Source of the DNA: Cafeteria roenbergensis | Taxonomy: Eukaryota; Sar; Bigyra; Bicosoecida; Cafeteriaceae | Assembly: GCA_008330645.1 (NCBI GenBank) | Contig: VLTN01000048.1 | Coordinates: 186,001-250,000, forward strand | Direction of reading: 5' to 3' | DNA: 64,000 nt | Shown: positions 42,132-51,698 of the stretch, piece after piece | Layout of the letters: each line of letters begins with the position of its first letter | Numbering within the stretch: position 1 is the first letter of the stretch | Notes under the pieces: generated by a model | What the model was told of the DNA's origin: nothing | The model's input: the letters and a program-made list of their open reading frames with translations, nothing else | Databases searched by the model: none | Program-made: the position numbers and the translations under genes

Positions 42132-42541
42132 GCCCGCGCCCGCAGCGTGGGACCGATTGCCTGCTATTTGGCGGTGCGTGTGACGGGAACCCACAGGGCG
42201 TCCGTGAGGGATGCAGCGGGGTGGCTGGGCGGTGAAGGCGGTGAAGGCGATGGGGCGGACTGTGAACTGAACAAAACACATGACACTTGTGCGTTGGCGA
42301 CCGTGTTGGGGTGATTCTTGTGTGAGCGCGATCGCGACCAAACACCGGCGACTTGTTGCGGCCTGCACCCCGCTGTTTGCACGGACTGGGCGGGGCGGAA
42401 TCGGCGCGCAAAAAGGGCTGGCCGTCGCGCCTCTGCAGCCCAAGCGGCATATTTGCGCTGGGGCACACATGGGAATGCGGACGCCGCCGCGGCCCCGCTG
42501 CACCTGCGGCCGCCCTGAGGATTGCCGTCGCCTGGGGCGCA
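42132..42541. other. Spacer between the phosphatase and the SDR gene
   Basis: Tandem genes on the same strand; it holds the phosphatase 3' UTR and the SDR promoter. Relatively A/T-rich stretches occur at 42260-42320. No gene is seen. Confidence 0.4.
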
Positions 42542-43828
42542 ATGTTGTCCAAGCCGGTGGCATGCGTGCTTGCGGCGTTCGTGGGCGTGCTTTCCATCGC
42601 GGTGGCTCGCTGGCTCGGCGACTCCTGCCCAGACTTGAACCTGCTCCCGGGCAAGCACGTGCTCATCACCGGAGCGAGCTCGGGAATCGGCGAGCAACTT
42701 GCGTACAAGTACGCGGGCTTCGGTGCGCGCGTGACGCTTGTCGCCAGGCGCGTTGGCAAGCTGGAGGCGGTGAGAGCTGCGAAGGCGTGCTGCACACTGA
42801 CGCTCACGCGCGGCCCCTGGCCGATAGCATGAGTGCCTGAGCGCGCAGCCGACGCAAGAATGCATCATTTCTGCACGGCGCCCAATCCTCGCAGGTGGCG
42901 GCCCGGTGCGCGGAGCTGGGCGCCGCCGGCGTCCACGTTCTGCAGACTGACATGGGGGCGCCAGAGGCCGCGTCGGCTATGCCTGCCGCTGCCATTGCCG
43001 AGTCTGGCGGCCACGACATTGACGTGCTGATTCTGAACCATGCCGCGTTCGCCGAGTCGCTCACACTGGAGCTTGAGAGCGAAAGCGACATGCAGCGGCA
43101 CGTGGTCACGCCCATGCGGGTGAACTACGAGGGAACGGTTCGGGCCGCCGTGGCCGCCCTGCCCTCCCTCAGCAAGACAGCAGGCCGCCTTGTGGTCGTG
43201 TCGTCCGGTGAGGCCGGCCAAACGCGAGGTCTGGGCTGCGCCAAGCCGGAGTGCCAGCCGCATGCCACTGGCTTCGTCGAAACGCTTGCTTGCACCGTGC
43301 CTTGCCCGGCCAGCTGCGATGGCAGCGGCGCGCCATCAAGCGCGCTTCCTGCGCTTTCGCGGCCACTCACACCACCTTTGTGTTCCGCCCCGAATCGGGT
43401 TTGCTGCCTCCGTTTGGGTCGCAGCCTCGGCAAAGGCGCCGGCATACTTCATGGCCGGATACGCCGCGTCCAAGGCCGCCCTTCACTCCTTTTTCGACGC
43501 CATGCGCGCGGAGCTGGGTGTCACTGGCCGCGGCAACGTGTCGGTGACGCTGCAGGTGCTGGGAATGATCGGCACCGAGCAGGTGATGGAGGAGCAGTCT
43601 CTGCATGGAATTGCCATGCCGGTTCAGGAGTGCGCCGCCGCCATGGTGTGCGCAGAGCGCAGCCGCACCCACGAGTCGTACATTCCCGGGTACATCTGGG
43701 GCCTGGTGCGGCTCAACGTGTTCCTGCCGGGCGTCACCGACTGGGCGATGCGCACAATGTTCGTGATGCGCGTTCCCGAATACGTGGAGCGGATCGCGGC
43801 GGCGGCGAGCGGCATCGCAGCCGCGTGA
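42542..43828 (+). CDS. 11beta-hydroxysteroid dehydrogenase 1-like SDR (314 aa)
   Basis: A short-chain dehydrogenase/reductase, NADP(H)- or NAD(H)-dependent, probably acting on a lipid or steroid-like alcohol or ketone at the ER membrane. Exons are 42542-42769, 42895-43207 and 43425-43828, all GT-AG. A hydrophobic N-terminal anchor (about 5-24) precedes the cofactor motif TGASSGIG. LILNH replaces the usual NNAG, exactly as in HSD11B1. The catalytic Ser is in VVVSSAS, and Tyr/Lys in YAASK. The stretch NVSVTLQVLGMIGTE also parallels HSD11B1 (ITLCVLGLIDTE). The spacing from SS to YxxxK after splicing equals the human enzyme, which supports the chosen junction. Length matches the family. The true substrate cannot be read from the sequence. 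Confidence 0.92.
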
Positions 43829-43980
43829 GCGAGCCGCAATACCAGACCCCGCCCCCCCCCCCTCCCCCCCCCCTCGCGTGGGTTTGAGACCGCGATCGTG
43901 AGGCGGCGAGCCAACGGACCGTCGCGATCGCGCGGCTGCGGCAGCGAATCGCACTCGCACTGGGCTGCTCCCCCTGCAAG

Positions 43981-44032
<52 letters not shown>

Positions 44033-44172
44033 TGTGTGCGTAGAGGGCGGGCGCTCCACAGCCGTGCTCCCTGCGGCAGTCGCCACTGCAAGCATCACCC
44101 GCACAGCGCCTGGCCTTGGCCGCATCGCGCACACACAGAGGCGCGCAATCTGGTCATCCAGCTGCGACCGGA
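43829..44172. other. Convergent spacer with C-run and GTGC microsatellite
   Basis: The 3' regions of the SDR gene and of the minus-strand gene ending at 44173 meet here. It contains a broken C-run (43848-43873) and the tetranucleotide repeat described separately. No gene is seen. Confidence 0.5.
43980..44040 (+). repeat. GTGC tetranucleotide microsatellite
   Basis: About fifteen near-perfect units in the spacer between two convergent genes. Frames through it give Cys/Val/Arg repeats that are clearly not genes. Confidence 0.9.
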
Positions 44173-46635
44173 TCACCCAGTCGCCACCACCTTCTTGGCT
44201 GCCTCGTCCACCACGGCGGCCTCCGCGGCCCTGGCAGCCGCAAGCACAACTCGCCTCGCCAACGCCTCGGCGATGCCGGCGGCAGCAGCTTCGCTCTCCG
44301 CCGGCCGAAGCGTCACCTCGCCGCTGCCCGGGGAGGATGCGACGCCGCCCCAGGCGTCTCTCACGCGTCGCTCCTCGCTGTACTCCTGCAGAGCCCTCAC
44401 ACGCCGCTGCGGGAACACCGGACCCCGCCCGGACCCGCCCAGAGAGCCCTCGGCCTCCACCGCAGCAAGCTCTGCCGCGAGCAGCTGCACATCGGACGGA
44501 ACCCCTCCCGGGGCAGCAGCGTCGCCACACGCCCCAGCAAGCGCTGCAGGCGCCTCGGCACCCGAGTGCGCCGGCCCCCCTTCGCTGCCACCCGCCGCGC
44601 TGCCACAAGCCGGTGGCAGAGTCATTTCGTCGATCGCAAAGTCTGCTTCCGACGTGGCCAGGCGGGCGGCCATCTCTAGCTCCTCCTCGTTCCAGCGGCG
44701 CAGCGCTCTGCTTGCGGCCTGCAGAGCTGCGTGGGTGTGTCGCGCTGCGTTGGCTGGCGCCGCGGGCGGCTGGTCCGGACCCTGCCTGCCGCAGTGCGGC
44801 GCTGGCCTTGGCCAAGGACCACCAACTGTTCCGTCAGCATTCTCGCCGCGAATCGGCGACGACGACGCCGAGCGCCCCTCCGATGCGGCTGCGACGCGGC
44901 CATTACGCGCGGCTGATGGGCCCCGATCGTCCTGGACCGGGAATCGCCTGCCCGCGCCCGCCCCCGCTGCCACCACCCCCTCCAGCTGAGCGACGCTCAT
45001 TGGCCCGCCCCACCACCAGGGGTGGTTGTTGGCCCGGCTGCCAGCGTGTCCCTGGTGGCGCTGGTGCTGGCTTTGGTGCTGGTGCAGCTGTTGGAACTCG
45101 TCGCTGCGGCCAGACGCCCTGGGCGGCGGCAGTGCGTCCTGCCAATGCCGTGTGTGGTCGCTGAGAGACGCCGCGTCGCTCAGCGGCGTCCATGCCGTGC
45201 GCCACGCTGTCCCCGCCTCCCGATGAACGACCAACTCGCTCGGCTCTGCGCGCATGCTGTCGCCAGCCCATCCCCACCCAGTCTCATCCCCATCGCCAGC
45301 TCGCTCCCACTCGGACGGGGGGGCGCGGAACGAGACTGGGGCAGGCTGTGGCGGGCCCGAGACGCGGCCGGCCCCAGCTCCAGCTCCAGCTCCAGCTCCA
45401 GCTCCAGCTCCAGCCCAAGCTCCAGCGTCAGGGCCGGTCCTGTTGGCAGCGACGCCCTCGCTTGCGCGGCCTCCTCGTCGGGCTGCCGCGGTGCTGCGGG
45501 GGCCAGTGCCGGGACCCGTAGCCGCCCACCGCTCCAGGTCGGAAGGATAGTCGAGCGTTTCACGAGGGTTTCCCGCCCTAGCTCTGCTGCTGACGTCGTC
45601 AGCAGCGCCGAGGCTTGGCGGCGGAAGCCGCGGGGGCGCAACGGACAGTTCGACTGCTGCGGCGGTGACGGGAACCCAGGCGTGGCCGGCCGCCGCCTGC
45701 GGTGCTGCCTCTGCCGAGGACACTGCCGCGCGGTGCTTCCCAGGCGGGCGGCTGCGGGGGCGGGAGGGGAGCGGCGCGGCGGCGCTTGCCGAAGGGCTGG
45801 GGCGCTGGCGGGCAGAGCCGGTGGCGGGCCGGGCAGAGCTGGTATGCGGCTGCGGGCGGCGGCGGCGGATGCCTTGGCCGCCCGTGGAGGAGTGCGAGCC
45901 GGGATGGTGTCGACGCGTGCCTGCCGTCGCTGGCGCCGCAGCCCGCCTTTCGCCCAGCGAGACACGCCGCGCGTCGCCCGGCGATGCCCCGCGCGGCGCG
46001 GCGCTGGACAGCGCACCCCCCGTCGCCCGCCGCGGGCGCGGGGCGACGCGGGCGTGTCCTGGGGCCGATCCTGCCAGGAAGGCCTGCAGAGCCAAGTGCC
46101 GCTGCCGCTGCTTCCACGCAGCTCGCCGACGGCGTTCAGCGTCGCGGGCTGCCCAGGCAGGGGCGTGGGAGGATCGCCGGGGAGGGCGGCTGGGGCCATG
46201 GCGGGAGGGCGCGGTGGGCGAGGGGCTGCCGCGACTGCTGCCGGAGCTTGGCTTGGCTGCGCCTGCGCCGGGGTCAGCGCTGCCTTGCGCCGTGGCTGGC
46301 CGGTGGCGAGGGTTGGCGAGGCGCATGGGAGCACGGAAGTCGTCGAACGTGGCTGGCACCTTGGTGTCCGAGTTCCACTCCGGGAGGGCCGGGGCCTGCG
46401 CCGCGGGCGGCGGGCTGCGCGAGGCCCGAGCCTTGCCGATGCTGCGGCTGATCGGCGCCGCAGAGGACGGACGGCGGCCCGCTGGCACCCGACTGGGGTC
46501 TGTGGGCGCGATGCCGCTGGGAGACTCGTCGGGATCGGGCTCTCGCGGCCCATCCCCGCCCGGAGCGCCGCGGCGGCGAAAATTTAGCGTTTGCGGCCAG
46601 GGCTCCTCCGCCGCGCGGCGATGCGACAGCTGCAT
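44173..46635 (-). CDS. Uncharacterised disordered protein (820 aa)
   Basis: I do not recognise it. The frame is open for 2.46 kb from MQLSHRR to a stop at 44173. It is Arg/Ser/Ala/Pro-rich and mostly disordered, with an AG-dipeptide run from a six-base repeat (45374-45413). Short stretches look more ordered: EWNSDTKVPATFDDFRAP near residue 87, an Arg-rich helix (AARDAERRRRAAWKQRQRH) near 165, and an Ala-rich amphipathic C-terminal helix (ALARRVVLAAARAAEAAVVDEAAKK cut short here as ALARRVVLAAARAAEAA). A competing plus-strand frame (45022-46587) is shorter and has lower-quality composition. The gene is divergent from the ARF-like GTPase, with 455 bases between starts. No function is proposed. 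Confidence 0.62.
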   Translation of the reverse strand: MQLSHRRAAEEPWPQTLNFRRRGAPGGDGPREPDPDESPSGIAPTDPSRVPAGRRPSSAAPISRSIGKARASRSPPPAAQAPALPEWNSDTKVPATFDDFRAPMRLANPRHRPATAQGSADPGAGAAKPSSGSSRGSPSPTAPSRHGPSRPPRRSSHAPAWAARDAERRRRAAWKQRQRHLALQAFLAGSAPGHARVAPRPRRATGGALSSAAPRGASPGDARRVSLGERRAAAPATAGTRRHHPGSHSSTGGQGIRRRRPQPHTSSARPATGSARQRPSPSASAAAPLPSRPRSRPPGKHRAAVSSAEAAPQAAAGHAWVPVTAAAVELSVAPPRLPPPSLGAADDVSSRARAGNPRETLDYPSDLERWAATGPGTGPRSTAAARRGGRASEGVAANRTGPDAGAWAGAGAGAGAGAGAGAGRVSGPPQPAPVSFRAPPSEWERAGDGDETGWGWAGDSMRAEPSELVVHREAGTAWRTAWTPLSDAASLSDHTRHWQDALPPPRASGRSDEFQQLHQHQSQHQRHQGHAGSRANNHPWWWGGPMSVAQLEGVVAAGAGAGRRFPVQDDRGPSAARNGRVAAASEGRSASSSPIRGENADGTVGGPWPRPAPHCGRQGPDQPPAAPANAARHTHAALQAASRALRRWNEEELEMAARLATSEADFAIDEMTLPPACGSAAGGSEGGPAHSGAEAPAALAGACGDAAAPGGVPSDVQLLAAELAAVEAEGSLGGSGRGPVFPQRRVRALQEYSEERRVRDAWGGVASSPGSGEVTLRPAESEAAAAGIAEALARRVVLAAARAAEAAVVDEAAKKVVATG
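45374..45413 (+). repeat. AGCTCC hexanucleotide run
   Basis: Nearly perfect AGCTCC repeat. On the minus strand, in the frame of the 820-residue protein, it encodes alternating Ala-Gly. Confidence 0.8.
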
Positions 46636-47090
46636 CGGGGGTCACCCGCGAACTGGGGTTGGCAGGCCCAAGACGCGCCAACTGGAGACGCGCGCCGGGT
46701 GGCGCGCCTCGTTGAGGGCTTTGTGCAGCGTGCCGCCAAAAGAGGGCTGCAACTGCTGGCTTGCGGTTCAGTCGATATATTTCCAGCACCGGAAATATGT
46801 GCATATATACATGGCTGACTGCATTGGTCGGCGCAGGTGTTTTTCCGGTGCGCGCGCCAGCGAGGCTTGGCTGCTGCCGCCGCAGCGACGCCTCGTCGGC
46901 CAGGTGGCACGTTTCGGCAGGTCTGAACTCGGCCCGGGCCGCCCAACTCGCACCAGCGCGGCCCGGCGGCGGAAACGCTCCGACGCCGCACACATCGGCG
47001 GTGTGCAACTTGCAGAGCCGGCCTGCGGAGGGGCGATCGCGCTATCGCGGAACTGCGCCGGCGCGAGGCGGCACAGGTCGCACGGCCGGG
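46636..47090. promoter_or_regulatory. Divergent promoter region of the 820-aa gene and the ARF-like GTPase
   Basis: 455 bases between outward-pointing start codons. A strikingly AT-rich patch at 46774-46812 contains a dyad, described separately, and CATATATAC (46802-46810), the only TATA-like sequence noticed in any spacer of the window. Confidence 0.5.
46777..46798. promoter_or_regulatory. AT-rich dyad, candidate transcription-factor site
   Basis: ATATTTCC and GGAAATAT form perfect 8-base arms around the 6-base spacer AGCACC. The site stands about 290 bases before the GTPase start and 140 bases from the divergent start, just next to a TATA-like run. A dimeric regulator site is inferred; no known factor is assigned. 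Confidence 0.45.
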
Positions 47091-47995
47091 ATGGGCGCGT
47101 GCATGTCCACGGAGGCCGCGAGACGGAAGGTCATCGTTGTGGGGCTGGAGGGCGCCGGAAAGTCGAGCTTGGCGCTGGTGGTCGAGCGGCCGGGGGCGTT
47201 TACCAAGGCGCCGGCGACGATTCCCAGCGGCCAGGTCTCGGTCGTGAACCGCGAGTACCGGGGCCTGCGCTTCACCTTTTGGGACCTTGGCGGTGGCGCG
47301 CCGCTGAGGCCGTACTGGCGGCACCACTTTGTCGGGGCGCAGGCCGTCGTGTTTGTGGTGGACGCCTCCGCGCCGGACATGCTTGACGAAGCGCGCGAGG
47401 CTTTGCGGGCCTGCGCGACGGATGATCAGCTCTCGTGGCCGCCCTTTTGCGTGCTTGTGAACAAGGCCGACGCGCCCGGGGCCATGGCGCTGTCGGACGT
47501 GACGGCCGCGTTGGAGGTAGACGAGTGAGTCAAGGCGCTTGCTGCTGCTCGCGCCGCTGTGCCGGTGGCGGGCGCGCCACCAGAGGGGGGAGCGCAGGGA
47601 CGCTGATGGCGGGGTGTCGCAAGTCGGCTACCCGGGGCGCTGGCAAACGGCGACTCCTGTTCATGCCGCAACAGCGCGCGGAAAAACATGTGTCGCGCCG
47701 ATGAGTCAATTCTGGCCGTCGGGCATCGCTTGCGCCGTCGTGAAGCGACCGCCAGCGCCAAGGCGACGTTGGCCTGCAGGTCGCATTGCTCTTCCCTCGC
47801 CTGGCTTCGACCAGCACTCTATCTTGGCCTCGATGCCTCCGGTGCGCTGCGTGTGCGCGTGCCTTGTCGACGCGTCGCAGGATTCTCGGCGAATCACGCC
47901 AGTGGACGGCCATTTCTACATCCACTGCGACGGACCCGCCCAAGGGCATTCAACAGTGCATGGACTGGCTGGTTGAAAACACCAAGCCCCTGTAG
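47091..47995 (+). CDS. ARF-like small GTPase with Gly at the catalytic Gln position (182 aa)
   Basis: ARF/ARL GTPases switch membrane-traffic or cilium-related effectors. Exons 47091-47524 and 47881-47995 join through a GTGAGT donor. The junction restores the family-typical EILGESRQWTAI segment and the C-terminal GIQQCMDWLVEN helix, giving the normal ARF length. MGACMST at the N-terminus fits N-myristoylation with Cys4 available for palmitoylation. The P-loop is GLEGAGKSS (K24), switch I has TIPS in place of TIPT, switch II reads WDLGGG, and the base motif is NKAD (124-127). Residue G69 replaces the catalytic Gln found in most ARFs; ARL13B also has Gly there, but its long C-terminal tail is absent. 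Intrinsic GTP hydrolysis is therefore probably slow or GAP-dependent in an unusual way. The exact ARL subfamily is unclear. Confidence 0.9.
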
Positions 47996-48424
47996 CGCAT
48001 GCCAGGCCTCAATCTCACGGGCCGGACGCGGCGCCGTGATTCGCCCCAGCTTATCCGGCACCGACGCCGCCCCTCTGCCGCAACGCCTGTATTCGCGTTG
48101 CGTGCATGCTGTTCTTCTATCCAGTCCCTGCCTGTGCGTCGGTTTCGGAGTCCGCCTGCGTGAATGTTCTGCACTGCCCCGAAGCACGAGTGCATTGCAG
48201 CGCTACCAGTCCGCGACCCGTGCACAATACCGCAACAGCGTCCTCGTCCACGCGGCGGGGGACGGTGCAGGCGGTCTGAATCGCAATGGCGGGGTGCAGC
48301 AGACAGCGGCCGCTGCTCGAACGGCAAGCAGCCGCAGAGCCGCACAGGCCGAGCAGTTGAAATTGAAACACCACTTGCGGGGCGAGGGGCAGCCCACGGC
48401 AACCCCTTGGCGCCGGCACCCGCC
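47996..48424. other. Spacer between the ARF-like GTPase and the LisH-like gene
   Basis: Tandem genes on the same strand; 3' UTR and promoter are presumed. Short frames are present but none is credible. No repeats are seen. Confidence 0.4.
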
Positions 48425-49524
48425 ATGCCCCGCAAATCTGGGACAGACGACATTGATGAAGTGCGCCGCGGCCGCCCCGCTTGCTGGCCGCAGCTGCGCA
48501 CGCAGCCGCTCGGTCGGCCAAGCGCACGCAAGCACGCCCCTGCCCCCCCTGCCTTCTTCCCCCAGCAGCCGCCCCGTTGCGCCACCCGCCGTGCCATTCA
48601 ACGCAGCTCTGTATCGTGCTGGACTGGCTGCGGCGCCATAAGCACCGAAAGGCGCATGCGGCGTTGCGCGCGGCCACGGCCTCGTCCGTGCCCCCAGTGC
48701 TCCGGCCTGTCGTCAGCGGCGACCCGGGCGAGACTCCCAGCGGCCCCCGCGTGCTCCCGTCGGATGTCGAGGCGTCGGGCGTTCCGGCTCCGATTGTCAC
48801 CCTGGAGGTGCTGCTCGCTGAACGCGCTGAGAGCCGAGCAGCCGCTGAGCGCAGGGCGGGCAGGCTCCGCCGCCTGGGCCGGACGGGTGGCCAGAGGCTG
48901 GCCGGCGCCGTCCTCAACGTTGAGCGCCTTCTCTCCGACGTTGTGCTCGCCGTCTCTGGGCAGGACGGCCCGCCCCTGAGCCCTCTCGTGTCCAGCGCGA
49001 GCGCGGGCAGTTGCTGGTCGCCCGGCAGAGCTCCCGCTCACGCGGCGGACGCAGCCGACGCGGGCAGTGGCGAGGACGCAGCCCAGGGCGGCCGCAAGCG
49101 CTCCCGCTCCGAGATGGGCGGTGCAGAGGCCGCCTCGCTGCCCAACAGCCCTCGCGGGTCAGATGGCGGTGCACTGCTCTCGCGCGGAGGGGGAGCGCGC
49201 GCCGGGCCATACTGGGACGTCGACGCGGCGGCGGACGCCGCGGCCGCGGCCTTGGACGGCGCCCACGGGTCCGACGACGCCGCTGCCCGGGACGACGGCG
49301 GCCTCCTCAGCTTCGCGTCCAACGTGGCGGCGCTGGTCAATCAGGCGAGGAGCCGGGCGAAGCGCCCTCGTGCGGCTCTGCGTGCAAGGCGCGCAGGGGC
49401 TGCGGACGCAAGCAGAGCCGTCGAACCGGCCCCGTCGGCTTCCACCTCGGTTGCAGTGGCTTCCGCGGGCGCGGGCACAGACGGCGCGTCGCCGCACCCA
49501 CCAGCGCCGCCACCGCACTCATCA

Positions 49525-49559
<35 letters not shown>

Positions 49560-50913
49560 GGCTCCGCGTCGTGGCGCCGGGCCCCGCCCGCCTGCCCTGC
49601 ATGGCGAGTCACCGCATGCAGAGCAGCGAAGTGGGACCACGTCACCGCTGACCAACCCGGCCCAGTCTCCGGCAGAGCTGGAGGACGAGTGGGGCAGGAT
49701 CGCCGAGACCTTAGCGGGGACCGCGGTGCACCTGCCGCTGTTCAAGGGGGTGCTGGAGGCCAGGGCCCGGGCCATCGACGGCAGGGGACCCCTGGCGAGG
49801 CCCGAGCCGGGTCAGGCACGTGCGGCGCGGCCCGCCACGCTCCGGCCGGGATCCGGCGCCGCCGACGCCGCTGCCAGCGGCGACGAGGCCGATGCTCCTA
49901 CGGATGGAGCCGTCGGGCGCGGCAATGCAGCCGCCAGCAGAGCCGCGACCAGCCGTCCTCTCGCTGTGGCGGCGGCTGCAGCGCCTCCGCGCAGCGACGG
50001 TGCCGATCCGGCCGCCGGAGACTCCGGCGGCTGCCACAGCGGCGCGGCGGCGCCGGGTAGTCGGGACGCGGGCGCGTCCCAACGTCAGTCGGGCGACGCC
50101 GTGCCTGCCGCAAATGGAGCTGGCAGGGCCACTGGCGGGGGAGGCGGCGGCACGATTGAGGCCGTGAGAGCATTTGACAGCGAAGACGAGGACGAGGCCC
50201 GCGAGCTGGAGAAGGAGGCGGAAGAGGAGGAGGACGGCCAGCACAGCAACGAGGACGGCGGCGGTGGGGGAGTTGGGGCCTTGGAGGAGCATGCCGACGG
50301 CGACGACGCCGAGGCCACGCCAGGCTTCAGGAGTAGCCGTGGAGACCGCTCTGCCGGGGTCACTCGGCAGAGCACAGGCGACGTCGACGACGCAGCGTCC
50401 TCGCCTGATCGGGTCGATCGCTTGCGGCGGGCGGCCAGGCAGAGGGAGGCATGGGCAGCTCTGGGTGCAGCCACTGCGGGACCGCGCGGGCCGGCGAGCT
50501 CGGCGTCAGCAGCGCTGGCGCCCGCATCAGCAGCAACAGACACAGCAGCTGCGCTGCCTTGTGCGCGTTCGTCGCACCTGTCGTGGACTGCCAGCAACGC
50601 CGGAGCAGAGGACAGCGACCACGATGACCCTCTCGCGTCCCGCTCTCCAGCGCGGCTGGCAGAGCCTCGCGTCGGCAGCCGTGCTCCGCCTGCAAGTGCT
50701 GCGCCGACGGCCTCGGGCAAGGACCGGACGCATGGACCTGGTCCGCGAGCTCCTGAGAGTGCTGCTGGAAGGAGCAGTGTGCTGGCAGATCGCCTGAGCA
50801 GGCTCAAGGGCATGTCACCGCAGGACGCCATCGCGAGGCTGAGAGCGAGGCGCCGGGCGCAAGCAGCGTCTGCAGCAGCGATGACCGGCTCAGGTGCTCT
50901 GCCCCAAAGGTGA
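48425..50913 (+). CDS. Uncharacterised protein with LisH-like N-terminus (780 aa)
   Basis: The best model has a 12-codon first exon (48425-48460, MPRKSGTDDIDE) and a main exon 48607-50913 joined in phase 0; the donor GTGCGC is weak but the acceptor AACGCAG is good. The spliced N-terminus continues LCIVLDWLRRHKHRKAHAAL, which resembles a LisH dimerisation motif. The main frame is open upstream of 48607, but that sequence reads as Pro/Ala noise. The rest is Ala/Ser/Gly-rich and disordered: a basic nuclear-type patch (GGRKRSRSE), an ordered-looking helix around residues 90-135 with Glu/Arg/Leu, a Ser run from TCG repeats (49519-49556), an acidic helix (DEDEARELEKEAEEEEDGQ) and a final Leu/Arg helix (VLADRLSRLKGMSPQDAIAR). 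Function is unknown; a nuclear scaffold is possible. Confidence 0.68.
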
Positions 50914-51698
50914 TGTGGGTGGAAGAAACGTGTTCGTGGTTGCAAGGCGGCGGGTTCACAAGCAGCATTTCCCGGCACGATAACTTTTTGAGAGTGCAGC
51001 CAATTGACCGAGCGTTGACTTGTCAAGTGTGAAGGGCATATGCCCCGCCCAGCTGCCGCTCAGAGCCCGGCGAGACGCTTGGCTTTTTTGCTTGCTGCGG
51101 CTGAGGGCGCAGCCATTCAGATTCATGCAGCTCTGTGCTTCGCCGTGGCTTCCGAGTTGGTGCTGAGCTGTCATTCCCCGGGCGCCCGAATACAGCCAAG
51201 TTCTGCAGCAGAGACCAAACGCCGGCCTTGGACCTCAAGCGGGCTCCTGAACGGTTCACTGAGGCGCCCAATCGCACGGAGCTGGTTGCAGGCTCGGTTT
51301 CGCGCCTGCACTCAGCGGGCGCGTGCCACTGGCTGTTGACTGATCCCTGACACCCCACTGTGCTACTTTCCGACGGCAGAGCCTCGGGGTTTCGAAGAAA
51401 CGAGGGGGAAACGACCCGCATTCCCTCGGGACGCACTCGCGCGCGACCCCAGAGTCACGCACGCATCCCTCGGCGTGCGTCAATCAGGCATCACCTTGCC
51501 AGCCACCCGTGAGCGCGCGGGTTGCGATTTCGTTGCTGCGCGGGGCGGGCTCCCCGGCCACCCGATCGCGCGTGGATGTCTGTCCGGCTGCATCCCGCTT
51601 GTGCGCCTCCCGCCCCCCTCCCACCCACCCATCACCGCCCACCCCGCTCCCGTCTGGCAACCAATGCAGTCGCATCAAGGGCACCAGCCACCTGCGGA
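50914..51698. other. Spacer upstream of the ELW-repeat surface protein
   Basis: No credible gene. A small palindrome TTGAC-TT-GTCAA lies at 51015-51026, and a long C/T-rich tract (51600-51650) precedes the next start codon, a plausible initiator region. The reading frame of the next gene is open to 51522, but that part has no signal peptide and is Pro/Arg-rich, so it is treated as 5' UTR. Confidence 0.45.

Noticed and set aside
39329-42807. Minus-strand frames of 788 and 947 codons opposite the phosphatase tail
   Set aside because: They overlap each other and the spliced phosphatase exon, and are Pro/Arg-rich composition shadows without a sensible N-terminus.
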